DNA of 64,000 nucleotides from Bacillota bacterium (GCA_023390815.1 JAEWCC010000058.1:1-64000); one strand, 5' to 3'; numbered from the stretch's first letter, positions 24,761 to 32,594 are shown. Program-made: numbers and translations. The notes: a model not told the origin generated them from the sequence alone.

Positions 24761-24806
24761 CTCCCGTTTGGTGGGCACTCAGCGCCCGTGGAGTCGGGAG
24801 GGAGGG
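24761..24806 (+). promoter_or_regulatory. Structured rpsU leader overlapping the ribosome site
   Basis: CTCCCG (24761-24766) pairs with CGGGAG (24795-24800), enclosing an inner hairpin GGGC/GCCC (24773-24776 with 24784-24787). The 3' arm runs into the GGAGGGAGGG Shine-Dalgarno region (24797-24806), so folding could limit S21 translation. Confidence 0.5.
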
Positions 24807-24812
24807 TAAGCA

Positions 24813-24986
24813 GTGGCGGAGATACGCGTTGGCGAAAACGAATCGTTGGAAAACGCATTAAAAAGATTCAAGCGTCTGACCGCAAGGGAAGGTACGCTGG
24901 CGGAGCTTCGTAAGCGCGAGCATTACGAAAAACCGAGCGTCAAAAGGAAGAAGAAAGCGGAAGCGGCGCGCAAGCGTAAGCGCTAA
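24813..24986 (+). CDS. rpsU: 30S ribosomal protein S21
   Basis: This 57-residue basic protein matches S21: EIRVGENESLENALKRFKR at the N-terminus, RKREHYEKPSVKRKKKAEAARKRKR at the C-terminus. It starts with GTG 24813 after GGAGGG and ends at TAA 24984. S21 binds the 30S platform near the anti-Shine-Dalgarno sequence and affects initiation. The gene is monocistronic, with a consensus promoter, a structured leader and its own terminator. Confidence 0.97.
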   Translation: MAEIRVGENESLENALKRFKRLTAREGTLAELRKREHYEKPSVKRKKKAEAARKRKR

Positions 24987-25001
24987 GCAACATTCGCGAA
25001 T

Positions 25002-25035
25002 AAGCCCGGGGCCAAGGCTCACGGGCTTTGTTATA
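25002..25035 (+). terminator. Terminator after rpsU
   Basis: AAGCCCG (25002-25008) pairs with CGGGCTT (25022-25028), followed by TTGTTAT. Confidence 0.75.
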
Positions 25036-25078
25036 TCTTTAATTCCGGCCGGGGTCAGGTACTCTGAAAGGAGACAAT

Positions 25079-26380
25079 ATGAAACAGACGATACGCAGGG
25101 CAGCGGCAATCATCGCGATGGTACTTTGTATTTTCGCGTTTTCGGGAAATGCGCAGGCAAAGAGCGGTGAAGTGGTATTGCTCGATGTCACCGGAGAGGT
25201 AAACGCCGCGATGACGGGGTACATACGGGACGCAATATCGGACGCGGAGCAAGCGGGCAGCCCTGTGGTGCTGCTGCTGGACACCTATGGCGGGCAGATC
25301 ATTGAGGCGGACAGCATCAAGGAAATATTGCTGGACGCCAAGGTGCCGGTGAGCTGTTATATCACGCGCAACGCGCTTTCGGCGGGGACGCTGATCGCGA
25401 TATCGTGCGAGCGTATCGTCATGGCGCCCGGCGCGGTGATCGGCGCGGCAGAGACGATCCCCAACGACGAGAAGACGCTTTCGACCTGGGTCGGCATACT
25501 AAAATCCGCTGCGGAAGCGCGCGGGCGGGACCCGCAGATCGTCGCGGCGATGGCCGATAAGGACATCGCGATCGAGGGCGTGACCGAAGCAGGCTCTCTG
25601 CTGACGCTGGGCGCGGAAGACGCGCAGGCGCTGCATATATCGGACGGGATTGCAAAGTCGCAGGACGAGGCGCTGGCGCTGCTGGGTTATTCAGATTACG
25701 CGGTGCAGCAGCAAAACATGAGCTTTTCGGTGCTGGCGGCGCAGTTTCTGACCTCGACTACCGTAATGAGCATACTGTTTATCGCGGCGATCATCTGCAT
25801 GGGAATCGAGGTGTTCACACCGGGCTTCGGTATCTTCGGTATTCTCGCGATCGTGTTTTTCGGGCTGTATTTCGGCGGCAGCTACATCGCGGGCTATGCG
25901 GAGTGGTGGAGCATCGCGCTGTTCGTGGCGGGCATCGTATTTATCGGTATCGAGATCGCCGTGCCGGGCTTCGGGGTATTCGGCATTCTCGGTATCATCA
26001 GCCTGATTGCGGGCATGATATTTGCCACACGCGATTTTACCACCTTCCTCTCGGTGCTGGGCATCGGCATACTCGGCGCGGCGGTCGGTCTGCCGCTCGT
26101 CTATCTGCTGCTTAAAAAACTGGGCCTGCTGCGCAAACTCGCGCTCGAGAAGGGCATGCTGCCCGAGGAAGGCTTCGTAAGCCACGATCCGATCCCAAGT
26201 CTTACCGGCAAGACCGGCATGGCAATATCCGTACTGCGGCCTGCGGGCATCGCCCTCATCGGCGGCGAGCGGTATAGCGTGATATCGTCGGGCGGGTACA
26301 TCGAAAAGGATACACCGGTTGTGGTCGTGGAGCATACGCCCGGGCGCATCGTGGTCGATGAGATCAGGACGACGGCTTAA
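25079..26380 (+). CDS. NfeD-type membrane serine protease (ClpP-class plus NfeD domain)
   Basis: This 433-residue protein has a signal peptide (residues 1-27), a ClpP/SppA-like extracytoplasmic protease domain with the nucleophile Ser at about residue 101 (NALSAGTLIA), four transmembrane helices (about residues 215-345), and a C-terminal OB-fold NfeD domain (TGKTGMAISVLRPAGIALIGGERYSVIS). Full-length NfeD proteins (NfeD1b) usually pair with a flotillin/stomatin-like gene and act in membrane quality control; no partner is encoded next to it here. AAAGGAG precedes the ATG. A clear terminator follows. Confidence 0.9.
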   Translation: MKQTIRRAAAIIAMVLCIFAFSGNAQAKSGEVVLLDVTGEVNAAMTGYIRDAISDAEQAGSPVVLLLDTYGGQIIEADSIKEILLDAKVPVSCYITRNALSAGTLIAISCERIVMAPGAVIGAAETIPNDEKTLSTWVGILKSAAEARGRDPQIVAAMADKDIAIEGVTEAGSLLTLGAEDAQALHISDGIAKSQDEALALLGYSDYAVQQQNMSFSVLAAQFLTSTTVMSILFIAAIICMGIEVFTPGFGIFGILAIVFFGLYFGGSYIAGYAEWWSIALFVAGIVFIGIEIAVPGFGVFGILGIISLIAGMIFATRDFTTFLSVLGIGILGAAVGLPLVYLLLKKLGLLRKLALEKGMLPEEGFVSHDPIPSLTGKTGMAISVLRPAGIALIGGERYSVISSGGYIEKDTPVVVVEHTPGRIVVDEIRTTA

Positions 26381-26393
26381 ATCGTAAGAACAA

Positions 26394-26422
26394 GGGAGCG
26401 GGGAATCCGCTCCCTTCGTTTT
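26394..26422 (+). terminator. Terminator after the NfeD gene
   Basis: GGGAGCGG (26394-26401) pairs perfectly with CCGCTCCC (26407-26414), followed by TTCGTTTT. Confidence 0.85.
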
Positions 26423-26466
26423 ATGGTGATAACAATGCGCCGCTTCTTTGAAAAGGGATAGCGGCA

Positions 26467-26898
26467 CTATATTTTTTTGGCGAGATAGCGTACGTCGGGC
26501 CGTACCTCCCAGCCGACGGACGTCCAGAACTCCTGCGAACCGGGGTTGTGCGTGGTAACGAGCAGATACGCCTGGTCGATGCCTTCGGCGCGCAGCGCGG
26601 TAAGCGCGCGCTGCTGCATAAGCTTTGCAATGCCGCGACGGCGGAAGGCGGAGTCTACCGCGACGTGGAATATCGAGCCGCGGCGTCCGTCGTGACCGCA
26701 CAGCAGCGTGCCGATCAAACGGCCCTGCACGTCGCAGGCGACCGTGCTGAGGCCCGGATTGCGCTTGAGGTAACGCGCCATGATCTCAAAGGTTTCGTGT
26801 ACGGCGGACGATTCCGGTCTGAACGAAGCCCTCCATAGCGCCATCGCGGCCTCGATATCCGTTTCCTCCATTGCGCGGATGATGATGTCATCAGGCAT
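26467..26898 (-). CDS. GNAT-family acetyltransferase
   Basis: This is a 143-residue single GNAT domain. Core features are VDSAFRRRGIAKLMQQRAL (acetyl-CoA pyrophosphate loop R-R-x-G-I-A, near residue 85) and the late LVTTHNPGSQEFWTSVGWE strand-helix. The substrate is unknown. GGAGG precedes ATG 26898. It is the last gene of a minus-strand run starting with the DUF4064-like cluster and lies 23 bases after the 26922 gene, so cotranscription is likely. Confidence 0.85.
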   Translation of the reverse strand: MPDDIIIRAMEETDIEAAMALWRASFRPESSAVHETFEIMARYLKRNPGLSTVACDVQGRLIGTLLCGHDGRRGSIFHVAVDSAFRRRGIAKLMQQRALTALRAEGIDQAYLLVTTHNPGSQEFWTSVGWEVRPDVRYLAKKI

Positions 26899-26921
26899 AT
26901 GTTTTAACCTCCGGGGCAGTA

Positions 26922-27725
26922 TTACGGAATTTCAGGATATTCAGCGGCCGGTTGTGGTTGCTTCTTTTCGGGCCAAAGCATATATAGTGAACCCAACACC
27001 AGCAGCGCAGTCAGCACGCAGGCGAACCATGGGATACAAAAGACCGCGGCAGCGACCATGGCAATCCCCAGCCGGAGGCGTTTCTTCCTCCCGAGACTCA
27101 GTCCCGCGATCCCTAGAATACCGCCTGTTGTTCCCAATATACCGCATATCAGCAAGTAGACTCCCATAGACAACTGTGATGGATACAAATCGGAGAGGCC
27201 TTTATCGGGATGATAGGTGCTTACCTGAAATAGTCCTAAGAACAGGGCCAGGAGCGATGCGATGATCGCAAAGGTACATGTGGTGACGCTGATTACGGCA
27301 ACCGCCGCCGGACGGGAGTGCGCGTTTGCCGATTGCGGTATACCCGGTTGCCTGCCCGCTGAGATGAACGCCAATACCCCGCAGACAATAAAGAGGACTG
27401 TGGAAATAACGCCGACGATTGTGAAAATGCATAGTACGGCGGATGCCACGAACAACGCGCCGGAGAGCCGGGCTTTCCGGCGCAGCAGCACGCTGCCCGC
27501 AATGCCCAGCCCCGCGCCAATCGTACAGAGCGCGGACGGGACGAGAAAGAAAACGTCGCCGGTTTCCAGCGGCTTGGCCATTTGCGCCTCATAGGCTTCC
27601 TGATCGACAGGCGCAAATTCACCGAATTTGGCCCAACTGAAGCCGATCTGAAAGCTCAGATAGGCGCAGAACAGGGCAAGCAAGACCGCAATGATGGAGA
27701 TAACTAAGCCTGCCGTTCTCATCAT
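26922..27725 (-). CDS. Membrane protein with two DUF4064-like units
   Basis: This 267-residue protein has eight hydrophobic helices arranged as two similar four-helix halves (each starts with a helix, has a short extracytoplasmic loop, then a CTIGAGLGIAGSVLLRRKAR- or CGILGTTGGILGIAGLSLGRKKR-type Gly-rich helix with a basic end). This repeats the fold of the neighbouring single-unit genes, so it looks like a fusion of two paralogs. Family assignment to DUF4064-like proteins is from pattern only. Function unknown. Confidence 0.65.
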   Translation of the reverse strand: MMRTAGLVISIIAVLLALFCAYLSFQIGFSWAKFGEFAPVDQEAYEAQMAKPLETGDVFFLVPSALCTIGAGLGIAGSVLLRRKARLSGALFVASAVLCIFTIVGVISTVLFIVCGVLAFISAGRQPGIPQSANAHSRPAAVAVISVTTCTFAIIASLLALFLGLFQVSTYHPDKGLSDLYPSQLSMGVYLLICGILGTTGGILGIAGLSLGRKKRLRLGIAMVAAAVFCIPWFACVLTALLVLGSLYMLWPEKKQPQPAAEYPEIP

Positions 27726-27734
27726 TTATCCTCC

Positions 27735-28029
27735 TCACTGTTGTGTTGCGCCCAGGGCTTGATTCGGTTGCAGATACGAATCAGGTAAGTCCAGACTGAG
27801 TATCGCGGAGATCATCAGCAGTCTCCTTGCGACACGGCGCTGCCGCATGAGGGTCGTGCAGCCGACGATACCGCAAACACCGCTGACGGAACACCAAGTT
27901 GAAGCGATCGTAAAAAACAAAAATATACCCATATCGAGGCGAGCAAACGGGTACTGCAAGGAGCGTCAGGCCAACCAGCAAATAAATAATGCCGATAAAA
28001 ATGGCGGATCTGTGGGCGGCTCTAATCAT
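27735..28029 (-). pseudogene. Frameshifted DUF4064-like paralog
   Basis: The first frame starts at ATG 28029, overlapping the previous gene's stop, and gives a helix (AIFIGIIYLLVGLTLLAVPVC) up to about YGYIFVF. Similarity then moves to another frame (FTIASTWCSVSGVCGIVGCTTLMRQRRVARRLLMISAILSL), which corresponds to the Gly-rich helix of the neighbours and ends at 27735. The switch lies in a T-rich run near 27925 (ATATTTTTGTTTTTTAC). The final part (DLPDSYLQPNQAL) no longer resembles the paralogs. A 1-base indel plus C-terminal decay is the simplest explanation. Confidence 0.65.
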
Positions 28030-28393
28030 GATCTGCCTTCGTTTTGTCCTCTTCCTCCGGCCATTGCGGGACAGCGCGGTTTCGGGCGGTCAGGAAAAGC
28101 ATGAAGAAAGCAAGGCCGAATATCGTTCCGGTCAGAGCGAAAAAGGGCAGCCCCAGAATACCCGCCAGAAGCATCAGCGTGCGCCCGGCGCGTGAATGGC
28201 GGGGCAGAACGAGCCCGCCTGCAATGCCGCATAACCCGCTGGCGATGAACAGCGCACCGCACAGCGGAAAAGCAAAGAAGGTTACGAAATCGGAGGCGCC
28301 GTATTCGCCCCACAAGAGTATGAATGACAGGATACCGAATATCAGAATGATGACGCCGCTGACGATTGAGATGATTCTGCTGGTTTTATACAT
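28022..28393 (-). CDS. DUF4064-like small membrane protein
   Basis: This 123-residue protein has four hydrophobic helices, including ALFIASGLCGIAGGLVLPRHSRAGRTLMLLAGILGL, the motif shared across the cluster, and an acidic tail EEEDKTKADHD. ATG 28393 is preferred to the ATG at 28399 because AAGGGG abuts the latter. It is followed by an overlapping, frameshifted paralog. Confidence 0.65.
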   Translation of the reverse strand: MYKTSRIISIVSGVIILIFGILSFILLWGEYGASDFVTFFAFPLCGALFIASGLCGIAGGLVLPRHSRAGRTLMLLAGILGLPFFALTGTIFGLAFFMLFLTARNRAVPQWPEEEDKTKADHD

Positions 28394-28500
28394 CGCCATC
28401 CCCTTGCAGTTGGTTTGTTAGTTAACCGCATTCTTTTTAAATCTATGTTGGCATCATTATATTCCAAATGAACCCATATAACAAGCGAGGCAAATAGAAA

Positions 28501-28524
28501 CGCACCCGACCGAGGACGGGTGCG
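28501..28524 (-). terminator. Minus-strand terminator inside the membrane-protein cluster
   Basis: CGCACCCG (28501-28508) pairs perfectly with CGGGTGCG (28517-28524). On the minus strand it is followed by TTTCTATTTG. It ends the 28539 gene's transcript, so the following paralogs need another promoter. Confidence 0.8.
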
Positions 28525-28538
28525 TATGCGATTCGGTG

Positions 28539-29021
28539 TTATTCCTGTGGTTTGCGGTCGACGGGTGCCTGCTGGGGCACGGCGGGCGGATATGGTGTTG
28601 TCTGCGGGGGATACGGATATTGGGGCGGGTAAGGATATTGCGGGGGATAGCCGTACGCGGGTATGGGCTCTTTCTCCTTCAGCAATGCGAATATGGCGGA
28701 TAGTATGAACAGAATGGAGAACGTGAGCACGGCGGCAACAATGAACATGATACCACCAGCCGTGTTCTTCTTTTTGACGATGATGCCGCCCGTAAGGCCT
28801 AGTGCACCGGCTGTGACACCGAGGATCCCGAGGATCAGATAAGTTGTAGAAATGAATGAAGGGAAACTGTTGTAAAAGCCGTCGAATGCACCGGAGTAAT
28901 CTAAGTCGCCAAAGAACAGGGAGCCATCGGCAAAAAAGGCACCAAGGACGATGAACATAATGCCTGAAAGAATGGCGATCGCGCCACCCACGATACCCAG
29001 TATCATACTGGCTGTCTTCAT
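28539..29021 (-). CDS. DUF4064-like membrane protein with Tyr/Pro-rich tail
   Basis: This 160-residue protein has four hydrophobic helices (ASMILGIVGGAIAILSGIMFIVLG, ISTTYLILGILGVTAGALGLTGGIIV and two more) and a low-complexity cytoplasmic tail with YPYPPQ repeats near residues 125-150. It is the first gene of the cluster in the direction of transcription. GGAGG lies before ATG 29021. Function unknown; similar short membrane proteins in Firmicutes carry such tails. Confidence 0.7.
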   Translation of the reverse strand: MKTASMILGIVGGAIAILSGIMFIVLGAFFADGSLFFGDLDYSGAFDGFYNSFPSFISTTYLILGILGVTAGALGLTGGIIVKKKNTAGGIMFIVAAVLTFSILFILSAIFALLKEKEPIPAYGYPPQYPYPPQYPYPPQTTPYPPAVPQQAPVDRKPQE

Positions 29022-29183
29022 AAAAACCTCCCGCTCAACTGTTTGATCGCAGTTCGGAATCTGCGCGATGTAATTGTTGGTATAATACCATACCATATTA
29101 TAATCCGTGTGATAGAATGTGGCAAGCGGCATCCGGACAGAAAGATACCCGCAGGAATGCGGGCAGCAGGCCGGTATAAGATT

Positions 29184-29222
29184 TTGTCATTCTGAGGGTG
29201 CGGAGCAGCCTCAGAATGACAA
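29184..29222. repeat. Perfect 14-base inverted repeat (REP-like hairpin)
   Basis: TTGTCATTCTGAGG (29184-29197) and CCTCAGAATGACAA (29209-29222) are perfect complements around an 11-base loop. The GTCATTCTGAG core resembles a dispersed intergenic palindrome common in bacterial genomes. No gene overlaps it. Confidence 0.7.
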
Positions 29223-29277
29223 CAGCGGTTTTCCTCAATCCAACCCCGCGCTAACGGGTGTAATGAGCCGACGGGAA

Positions 29278-29820
29278 TTACCCCTCTGTGACTTTTTGTT
29301 CGCGCTTGAGCCGGCGGATCTGCCGGTTCATCTGCGCGAACAGGAAAGCAAACAGGATGAACAACCAGACAACAATGCCCGCAAGCACCAGGTTAATGAC
29401 GGATATGGGCGGCGTCAGGCCGGTTACGAGGTTGACGGCGAACGCGATAAACTCCAGTACAAGGAACGCGCACCAGAACGTGCGCACCCTGCGGTAGTGC
29501 GCAATACGCGAGGTATTATCCGAATAAAGCTCGAACGGACCGTCCGCCGCTTTCTTGCGGAAGTATACCCAGCGCAGATATGTCGCGACACACTCCGCGC
29601 CTGTTTCCTCCACAAAGGCAATGTAGCGCCTGCTTTCGGGATGCGTCGCCAGATGATCCAAAAGTTCGATCCGGTAGACGTATTCACCCGGCGTGGTTTC
29701 CTCCAGCACGTAACGGCACCACGAGTAATCCGTCATCGACAGACCTTTTGCGGCGAGCGCGTTGAGCCATTTCTCTTCTCTTTCATAGTTCCAATAAGCT
29801 TTGCGTATTACATGTTTCAT
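29278..29820 (-). CDS. DUF2812 membrane protein
   Basis: This 180-residue protein has a soluble N-terminal DUF2812 domain (HVIRKAYWNYEREEKWLNALAAKGLSM... at residues 3-30) and two C-terminal transmembrane helices (FWCAFLVLEFIAFAVNLVTG and INLVLAGIVVWLFILFAFLF). DUF2812 proteins are almost always encoded directly after a PadR regulator, as here: the PadR stop and this ATG overlap in TAATG. Role unknown; a membrane-stress or antimicrobial-response partner controlled by PadR is plausible. Confidence 0.85.
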   Translation of the reverse strand: MKHVIRKAYWNYEREEKWLNALAAKGLSMTDYSWCRYVLEETTPGEYVYRIELLDHLATHPESRRYIAFVEETGAECVATYLRWVYFRKKAADGPFELYSDNTSRIAHYRRVRTFWCAFLVLEFIAFAVNLVTGLTPPISVINLVLAGIVVWLFILFAFLFAQMNRQIRRLKREQKVTEG

Positions 29821-30140
29821 TACATTGCACCTCCTGCGATGCTCCGGCCATTACCAATCAGCTCCTCCAGTCGTCGGATCTCCGTCTCCACGGCCGTCCG
29901 CCCCTGCGGTGTGATCGAATACTCTTTTTTGCGATCACCCTCCGGGCTGCCACATGGCGTGATCCAGCCCTTTTCCACGAGCGTTGAAAGCGCGCCGTAT
30001 AACGTGCCTGCGCCGAGCGCCACGCGCCCACTGCTGAGCGACTGTACGCGTTGCATGATGCCATAGCCGTGCAGCGGCTGATAAAGCGCCAGCAGGATGT
30101 AGTAAACCGCTTCGGTCAGGGCACCTGATGTTTCCGCCAT
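29820..30140 (-). CDS. PadR-family transcriptional regulator
   Basis: This 106-residue winged-helix protein has the PadR pattern YYILLALYQPLHGYGIMQRVQSLSSGRVALGAGTLYGALSTLVEKGWI (residues 12-59), with the short C-terminal helix of the small PadR-s2 subfamily. It represses its own operon in known cases. Its promoter region holds two near-identical palindromes (30198-30236) overlapping the -10/-35 spacer. It is cotranscribed with the DUF2812 gene. Confidence 0.9.
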   Translation of the reverse strand: MAETSGALTEAVYYILLALYQPLHGYGIMQRVQSLSSGRVALGAGTLYGALSTLVEKGWITPCGSPEGDRKKEYSITPQGRTAVETEIRRLEELIGNGRSIAGGAM

Positions 30141-30197
30141 AATTTCTCCTCCTATATCAGTATTCGTTATAACGGAAATTGTTATAACGTTATGCGA

Positions 30198-30216
30198 TAT
30201 ATCGTCTTACGATATA
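30198..30216. promoter_or_regulatory. PadR operator 1 (candidate)
   Basis: TATATCGT-CTT-ACGATATA is a perfect palindrome with 8-base arms, just downstream of the -10 of the PadR promoter. Confidence 0.65.
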
Positions 30217-30244
30217 ATATATCGGCTGACGATATATTTGTCAA
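30216..30244 (-). promoter_or_regulatory. Promoter of the PadR-DUF2812 operon
   Basis: Read on the minus strand, TTGACA (30244-30239) and TATATT (30221-30216) have a 17-base spacer. Both candidate operators overlap or abut it. Confidence 0.75.
30218..30236. promoter_or_regulatory. PadR operator 2 (candidate)
   Basis: TATATCGG-CTG-ACGATATA repeats operator 1 with one changed base, 20 bases (two helical turns) away, inside the promoter spacer. Two GTTATAAC palindromes follow at 30166-30173 and 30181-30188 in the leader. Confidence 0.65.
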
Positions 30245-30319
30245 CAGGTTTTTATAATAATTTTTGAGCGGCTTCGAGCGTATATTTGACGTAGCATGGC
30301 AGAAAAACGGAGGATTGAT

Positions 30320-30778
30320 ATGACAAAAACAAGACGCGTCAGCGGACAGAACATGGACAGCGGTGCAGGCTTCGCATACGCAGCGCGTAAAGACGAAGAT
30401 TGGGAGATTGACTTGGACGCGATTCAGGCTCGTGTCGATACCTACCTCGCACAAGCGGCGGAAACAGGGCGGTACAGCATATCTGGGTTGTGCATTGCGT
30501 TAAACATTACACGCGAAACACTGCGCCTGTGGCGCATGGGGTATGTGAGCGTCCCGGACGAGCAGAGCGCGCGCGTGCTGCCGAACCCTGCGCTTGCGGA
30601 TGTGGTGGCGCGCGCGGAGCTTTACGTGCAGCGCTACTGGGAGGAATGCGACGAATCCAAAATGCAGAGCAAGCACACGAAGCTGCTTGAAAGCGCAGGC
30701 GTCATGGGGGAAGGCGCAAAGCGCCCTCAGCGCGTGCCGCCGTTTGAGCTGGGCAGCCTCAAAAAGTACAGCCGATAG
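30320..30778 (+). CDS. Orphan phage terminase small subunit-like DNA-binding protein
   Basis: This 152-residue protein has a helix-turn-helix-like core, AAETGRYSISGLCIALNITRETLRLWRMGY (residues about 48-77), followed by ADVVARAELYVQRYWEE and a KLLESAGVMGE end. This pattern resembles small terminase subunits of clostridial phages. ATG 30320 follows GGAGG; the upstream ATG at 30296 is less likely. There is no large terminase, portal or other phage gene nearby, so it is a relic or a domesticated DNA-binding protein. It diverges from the PadR operon. Confidence 0.55.
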   Translation: MTKTRRVSGQNMDSGAGFAYAARKDEDWEIDLDAIQARVDTYLAQAAETGRYSISGLCIALNITRETLRLWRMGYVSVPDEQSARVLPNPALADVVARAELYVQRYWEECDESKMQSKHTKLLESAGVMGEGAKRPQRVPPFELGSLKKYSR

Positions 30779-30799
30779 AAGGAAGAGCGTTCAGCGACG

Positions 30800-30827
30800 A
30801 AGCCGTGGTAAGATGCCGCGGCTTTTC
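30800..30827 (+). terminator. Terminator after the terminase-like gene
   Basis: AAGCCGTGG (30800-30808) pairs with CCGCGGCTT (30816-30824) with one wobble, followed by TTTT. Confidence 0.75.
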
Positions 30828-30914
30828 ATATTAGGGTTGACTTAAAATTTATATACCCCTATGATGAATTGGTCGGAGGTACGCTCGCGGCAAATTCACA
30901 GCACCGGGGAGAAG

Positions 30915-32303
30915 ATGGACAACAAACGACTTACACTGATGGAAAGCGCGCCCGTAAGGAGCGCGATATTAAAGCTCGCATTGCCGACAATGCTGGGCAT
31001 GGCCGTGCAGGTCATCTATAATCTGACCGATACGATCTATATCGGACAGCTGCAAAACAAGGACTTGGTAGCAGCGGTATCCCTTGTAATTCCGCTTTTC
31101 ATGGCAATACAGGCGTTCGGCAGCATATTTGCCGTAGGTACCGGCAGCTATATCTCGCGCAAACTGGGCGAAAAGAACTTTGCCGAAGCACGGCATGCCA
31201 ATTCGGTAGCGGTTTACTCTTCCGCGGTGCTTGGCGTGGTATTTACGGTGCTGACGCTAGCGTTGAGCGACCCGTTGCTTCGCCTTATCGGTACCAGCAC
31301 GGATACGTTTGCACCCACAAAAGAGTACTATATGATCATTGCGGCATTCTCCACGATGCTGACGCTGCAGGTGAGCCTTGTGGGACTTGTGCGCAGCGAA
31401 GGCGCGACAGGCCGGGCGATGCTCGGCATGGTCATCGGCCTCGGTACCAACATTGTGCTGGACCCGCTGTTCCTTTTCGTATTCGATATGGGCGTTGCGG
31501 GTGTCGCGTGGGCCACGGTAATCGGCAACGTACTGGGCACGCTGTATTATGTGCTGCACTTTCTGTCAAAAAAGACGGTGCTGTCTATCCGTTTCAACGA
31601 TTTCAAGCCCACCAAACGTATATTTGCCGAATCGTTTAAGATCGGGCTGCCGGCCGCGCTGAGCACGCTTGTCATGAGCGTTTCGATGGCGTTGTCCAAC
31701 ATACTCGCGAAAAGCTACAATGACTTTATCGTGGCGGGCAATGGCGCACAGATGCGCGTGAATAGCATGTGTATTATGCTGATGATCGGGCTCGCGCAGG
31801 GATATCAACCGTTCGCGGGCTACAACTACGGCGCGAAGAATTATCATCGCCTTATGACAGGCCTTAAGACCACCATGGTATACAATACGATACTCGGGTG
31901 CTTCTTTGCGGCGGTGTTCTTGTTGTTCGGACGCGAGATACTGTCTCTGATTCTCACAAACCCGGACGAAGTGGCAGCACTCGATGCGGGTGCCAAGATT
32001 ATCCGTGCCTTCTCACTGGGTGCACCATTTATCGGCATGCAGATGACGATGATGGTGACTTTCCAGGCATCGGGTAAAGCGGTGCGCGCAATGCTGCTCT
32101 CGCTTGGGCGGCAGTGCCTGCTCTATATTCCGCTACTGTTCACCCTCAATACGCTGTGGGGCTTTGATGGCTATATCTTCGCCCAGCCCATTGCGGATTT
32201 TCTTGCAATGGTCGCGGCTCTGCTGATGAGCATATCGTTTCTGCGCGAGATGCATGCTTTGCATGTGGAGAAAAATGAAGTGCTGACTGAAAATGCAGGG
32301 TAA
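30915..32303 (+). CDS. MATE-family efflux transporter
   Basis: This 462-residue protein has 12 transmembrane helices in two six-helix halves. MATE signatures include LALPTMLGMAVQVIYNLTDTIYIGQLQ near residue 20, GTGSYISRKLGE, and GLAQGYQPFAGYNYGAKNY in the second half. These carriers export drugs or metabolites against sodium or proton gradients; the substrate is unknown. ATG 30915 gives the usual MATE N-terminus; an ATG at 30861 would add 18 residues without a ribosome site. A single-cluster ferredoxin gene follows 63 bases later. Confidence 0.92.
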   Translation: MDNKRLTLMESAPVRSAILKLALPTMLGMAVQVIYNLTDTIYIGQLQNKDLVAAVSLVIPLFMAIQAFGSIFAVGTGSYISRKLGEKNFAEARHANSVAVYSSAVLGVVFTVLTLALSDPLLRLIGTSTDTFAPTKEYYMIIAAFSTMLTLQVSLVGLVRSEGATGRAMLGMVIGLGTNIVLDPLFLFVFDMGVAGVAWATVIGNVLGTLYYVLHFLSKKTVLSIRFNDFKPTKRIFAESFKIGLPAALSTLVMSVSMALSNILAKSYNDFIVAGNGAQMRVNSMCIMLMIGLAQGYQPFAGYNYGAKNYHRLMTGLKTTMVYNTILGCFFAAVFLLFGREILSLILTNPDEVAALDAGAKIIRAFSLGAPFIGMQMTMMVTFQASGKAVRAMLLSLGRQCLLYIPLLFTLNTLWGFDGYIFAQPIADFLAMVAALLMSISFLREMHALHVEKNEVLTENAG

Positions 32304-32366
32304 ATTGCATAATCCCCGCACGGCGCGGGTAAAATACACTATCATTTGTTTAAGAAAGGGAAGAGT

Positions 32367-32555
32367 ATGAAAGCAGTGATTGACCGGGATGGATGCATCT
32401 CCTGCGGACTATGCGCCGAGACCTGCCCCGAAGTATTCCGCATGGCGGACGACGGGTTGGCGGAGGTATATGTGGACGAGATTCCTGAGGAAGAAGAGGA
32501 CTCCGCTTCCGAAGCTGCGGAGGATTGCCCGGTAAACGTGATCTCGGTGGAATGA
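32367..32555 (+). CDS. Single 4Fe-4S ferredoxin
   Basis: This 62-residue acidic protein carries one [4Fe-4S] site: CISCGLCAETCP near residues 10-21 and a distal CP in EDCPVNVISVE, the pattern of monocluster clostridial ferredoxins. It is a low-potential cytosolic electron carrier. ATG 32367 is set by GGGAAGAG; an upstream in-frame TTG is unlikely. No oxidoreductase is adjacent. A strong bidirectional terminator follows. Confidence 0.92.
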   Translation: MKAVIDRDGCISCGLCAETCPEVFRMADDGLAEVYVDEIPEEEEDSASEAAEDCPVNVISVE

Positions 32556-32594
32556 CCGGCGGGAAATAAAGACTGGCAACCGCATAACAAAATT

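Noticed and set aside
24745..24812. T-box or other amino-acid-responsive leader before rpsU
   Set aside because: No specifier loop, T-box sequence or terminator is present; only a local stem near the ribosome site.
30296..32303. Prophage or integrated element around the terminase-like gene
   Set aside because: The neighbours are PadR, MATE and ferredoxin genes; no integrase, portal, capsid or attachment repeats are seen.
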